In this document: positions 4,308 through 6,701 of the stretch, in pieces
Position numbering within the stretch: the first letter of the stretch is position 1
Layout of the letters: each line of letters begins with the position of its first letter
DNA from: Alistipes sp.
GTDB taxonomy: Bacteria > Bacteroidota > Bacteroidia > Bacteroidales > Rikenellaceae
Reading direction: 5' to 3'
Assembly (NCBI GenBank): GCA_017391185.1
Contig: JAFOZN010000256.1
Location: forward strand, 1 to 6,701
Length of the DNA: 6,701 nt
Made by a program: the position numbers and the translations under genes
Notes under the pieces: model-generated
What the model was told of the DNA's origin: nothing
Database searches by the model: none
Seen by the model: the letters and a program-made list of their open reading frames with translations, nothing else

Positions 4308-6701
4308 TTACTTCTTAGGCTTGCCAAAGAGTTGGAAATAGAGCTCGCGCACGATGACAATAGGCGAAGTCAAAACTATGATTGCGGCCCACATCTTCCA
4401 ACTCAACGGATGAGTCTGGAATACCTCGCCACCAACCTGTACGATAAGTATTGTCACGGCCAAGATTGCCACCGCAATACCCATAAACTTGGCATTGGAG
4501 AACAAGCCGTCAAAGATAGACTTATCCTTGCCGATTACGCGTGCGTTAAACATATTCCACCAGTTGATGACCATATATCCTGCGAAGAATACCGTAAGAT
4601 CCATTCTCTCGAAGATGTATGTGATGAAGTTATCTCCACCCATCATCTGCTTCAACCACTCGCTGTGTTCCATTGCAAGCAAAGTCAGCGTACAAGCAAC
4701 CCATACGAAACCTCCGAAGCCCAAAATTGCCTTCAACAGTGGGCGGTTGATGATAAACTCATCCTGAGGACGTGGCTTGTCGCCAAGCACCCTCTCATCT
4801 GCAGGTTGCGAAGCCAAGGCGATAGCTGCCAAAGAGTCCATCACCAAGTTGATCCACAAGAATTGTGTTACCGTAAACGGCATGCCCACACCCACGATAG
4901 GGCCGAAGATAGCCACCAGACACGCCGATACGTTGATCGAGAGCTGGAAGAAGAGGAAGTTTTTGATATTCTTATAGAGCGAACGGCCCCACTTGATACC
5001 TGTCACGATAGATGGGAAGGCATCGTCCAACAAGACTATATCCGCAGCCTCCTTAGCCACCGAAGTACCCGTACCCATAGCGATACCCACATCGGCATAG
5101 TTTAGCGAAGGCGAGTCATTCACACCATCACCCGTCATCGAGCAGACATAACCCTTGGCCTGAGTCCACTTCAGAATGTCGAGCTTGTTGATAGGCGTAC
5201 AACGTGCAATCACATTCGGGAACTCTCGTCCGTTCTGCGGATTCTTCACCGCCTCCATAAAGTCCTTAGCCTCGATGGCCCAGATATTTTTGAATCCAGC
5301 CTGACGTGCAATCTCCGAACCGGTCTTGAAGTTGTCGCCCGTCATCATCACCACATCAATACCTGCGCCGTAGCACTTCTCGATAGCCTCTGGCACATCA
5401 CCACGCACAGGATCCTCGATAAACCATGTACCGATATATCTCCAATCCTTCAAGGTCTCGCCCTTGTTGAGCTTCTGCTTGACTACCTCGTAGTCCATAT
5501 CGCCCTCGATCACCGCAGCGGCAATGGCACGGCGACCACGCTCCTGCTGCTGAGCTACCACCTCCAAGAAATCCTTCTGTCCGATGATGCGAGCCACCAC
5601 CTCTGGCGCACCCTTTATGAGGATATACTCCTTGCGAGTCTTGGTTGACTGCACATGGCTTACCATATATTTATATGCGCTTGAGAATGGGATGCACGAC
5701 AAAACCTGATACTCGGCACGCAACTGCTCCGAGAGGCTCTTACCCATAGATTTTAGGATTGCACTCTCTGTCGGGTTACCCAGCACCTGCTCACCATTTG
5801 ACCACGAAGCGGTAGAGTTTACTGCTCCTATAAGATCGAGCATTGGCTTATGCTCCTCTTTGACATCGAAGTCCACCACCTTCATCATATTCTGAGTCAG
5901 CGTACCTGTCTTGTCGGTGAAGATCACATTCACTGCACCGATAGTCTCGCAGGCGTGCATCTTCTTTACCAAGTTGTTCTCCTTAGCCATCGTCTTCATC
6001 GAAAATGCCAAAGCCAAAGTCACCGACAATGGCAAACCCTCTGGCACCGCTACGATAACCACCACCACGGCACCCATCAGGAACTGCACCTCGGCCATCA
6101 ACGTCTCCAGAGACCAAGTGAATGGCGCATCACCAAAGGCAAAATCCCAATGCACGAGGTTTAGGATGATAAACATCAAACCCGCAATGCCGAATGCCAC
6201 CTTGTTGATCATTGCAGCCAACTCCGAGAGTTTGATCTGCAACGGAGTCTCGTTGTCTGTCTCCTCCGAAGCCTGACGTGTGGTCTTACCGATTTCGGTC
6301 TCATCACCCACCTTGATGACGATACCTTCGCCCATACCTTGCTCCACGTTTGTGCCGCGCAACAAAAGGTTTGGGGCAAAGCCCGAACCCGTATAAGGCT
6401 CATCTATCGGATGCTTATCCACTGCTACCGACTCACCTGTCATGGCAGCCTCGGCAACCTTCATATCTGTCGCACTATATAGCTCTATGTCGGCAGGGAT
6501 CTCATCGCCCGCAGCGAGTATCGCAACATCGCCCACGACCATCTGATCCTTCGTGATCTCCACAACCACACCATCGCGGCGCACCTTGACCATCTCATAA
6601 TCCTTGTCGGACTTCATGGCGTCAAACTTCTTCTTGGCACTATACTCCTGCCAGAATCCCACTCCCGTAGCGAGCAATACCGCACAGATGATACCCACCG
6701 A
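4308..6701 (-). CDS. Calcium-transporting P-type ATPase, IIB (PMCA) type, N-terminus off the window
   Basis: This is an ATP-driven cation pump in the inner membrane that most likely exports Ca2+. The gene is cut by the right edge: the frame stays open through 6701, and the GTG at 6696-6698 is an internal valine, not a start. About 70 residues with the N-terminal tail and first membrane helix are missing. Numbering from that valine, the actuator TGES is at 87-90, helix M4 has VPEGLP (218-223) with the Ca2+ ligand E220, the phosphorylated Asp is D262 in DKTGTLT, the nucleotide domain has KGAPE (362-366), and hinge motifs are TGD (453-455) and GDGVNDSP (523-530). Helix M6 carries N617 and D621 (NLVMD). 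Helix M5 (FLFFQLSINV, 581-590) resembles PMCA rather than SERCA, suggesting one Ca2+ site. The protein ends soon after M10 with no calmodulin-binding tail, as usual in bacteria. No frameshift or missing catalytic residue is seen. Other divalent ions cannot be excluded. Confidence 0.92.
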   Translation of the reverse strand, partial: SVGIICAVLLATGVGFWQEYSAKKKFDAMKSDKDYEMVKVRRDGVVVEITKDQMVVGDVAILAAGDEIPADIELYSATDMKVAEAAMTGESVAVDKHPIDEPYTGSGFAPNLLLRGTNVEQGMGEGIVIKVGDETEIGKTTRQASEETDNETPLQIKLSELAAMINKVAFGIAGLMFIILNLVHWDFAFGDAPFTWSLETLMAEVQFLMGAVVVVIVAVPEGLPLSVTLALAFSMKTMAKENNLVKKMHACETIGAVNVIFTDKTGTLTQNMMKVVDFDVKEEHKPMLDLIGAVNSTASWSNGEQVLGNPTESAILKSMGKSLSEQLRAEYQVLSCIPFSSAYKYMVSHVQSTKTRKEYILIKGAPEVVARIIGQKDFLEVVAQQQERGRRAIAAAVIEGDMDYEVVKQKLNKGETLKDWRYIGTWFIEDPVRGDVPEAIEKCYGAGIDVVMMTGDNFKTGSEIARQAGFKNIWAIEAKDFMEAVKNPQNGREFPNVIARCTPINKLDILKWTQAKGYVCSMTGDGVNDSPSLNYADVGIAMGTGTSVAKEAADIVLLDDAFPSIVTGIKWGRSLYKNIKNFLFFQLSINVSACLVAIFGPIVGVGMPFTVTQFLWINLVMDSLAAIALASQPADERVLGDKPRPQDEFIINRPLLKAILGFGGFVWVACTLTLLAMEHSEWLKQMMGGDNFITYIFERMDLTVFFAGYMVINWWNMFNARVIGKDKSIFDGLFSNAKFMGIAVAILAVTILIVQVGGEVFQTHPLSWKMWAAIIVLTSPIVIVRELYFQLFGKPKK

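Noticed and set aside
4332..5105. A 257-codon open frame on the plus strand
   Set aside because: It lies fully antisense to the conserved C-terminal half of the Ca2+ ATPase, its translation is His/Arg-rich with no recognisable domain, and the length is explained by codon choice on the coding strand.
6696..6698. GTG as the start of the ATPase
   Set aside because: The frame is open to the window edge and the GTG falls inside a membrane helix; the family has a cytoplasmic tail and another helix before it.
1..6701. CRISPR array, tRNA or rRNA genes, insertion sequence or phage genes
   Set aside because: No spaced repeats, cloverleaf or rRNA-like sequence, transposase or integrase was seen on either strand.

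Overview
The window looks like a chromosomal segment from a member of the Bacteroidales (Bacteroidota). Three things point there: a good match to the Bacteroidota-type promoter (TTG, 20 bases, TAACTTTG) at 1998-2028, A-rich leaders instead of clear Shine-Dalgarno sequences, and proteins of families common in gut Bacteroidales. The genus cannot be fixed from the sequence alone. I see no rRNA, tRNA, CRISPR array, transposase or phage gene.

All five genes lie on the minus strand, so transcription runs from right to left. In that order they are: a P-type Ca2+ ATPase (IIB/PMCA type) whose first ~70 residues are off the right edge; a PAP2-family membrane phosphatase 55 nt downstream; a predicted lipoprotein with a right-handed beta-helix 24 nt further on; a 148-157 nt gap; a cytoplasmic CBM9-like protein; and, 28 nt later, a sugar kinase closely resembling N-acetylhexosamine 1-kinase (NahK). 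A strong intrinsic terminator at 105-141 closes the cluster. The left 100 bases hold only AT-rich intergenic DNA, a short period-7 repeat and what may be a gene remnant.

The spacing suggests two transcription units: ATPase-PAP2-lipoprotein (promoter off window) and CBM9-like-kinase (promoter at 1998-2028). The last two genes suggest intracellular handling of hexosamine-type sugars, for example from host or microbial glycans. The lipoprotein could act on or bind polysaccharide in the envelope, but its substrate is unknown. The Ca2+ pump and PAP2 protein are membrane functions with no clear link to the sugar genes.

The most interesting non-coding feature is an inverted repeat (1965-1979 with 2009-2026) that encloses the promoter and reaches the ribosome-binding region of the CBM9-like gene. 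It decides the likely start codon (1963 rather than 1996) and suggests that read-through transcripts would hide this start while transcripts from the local promoter would not. I found no convincing new multi-gene system.
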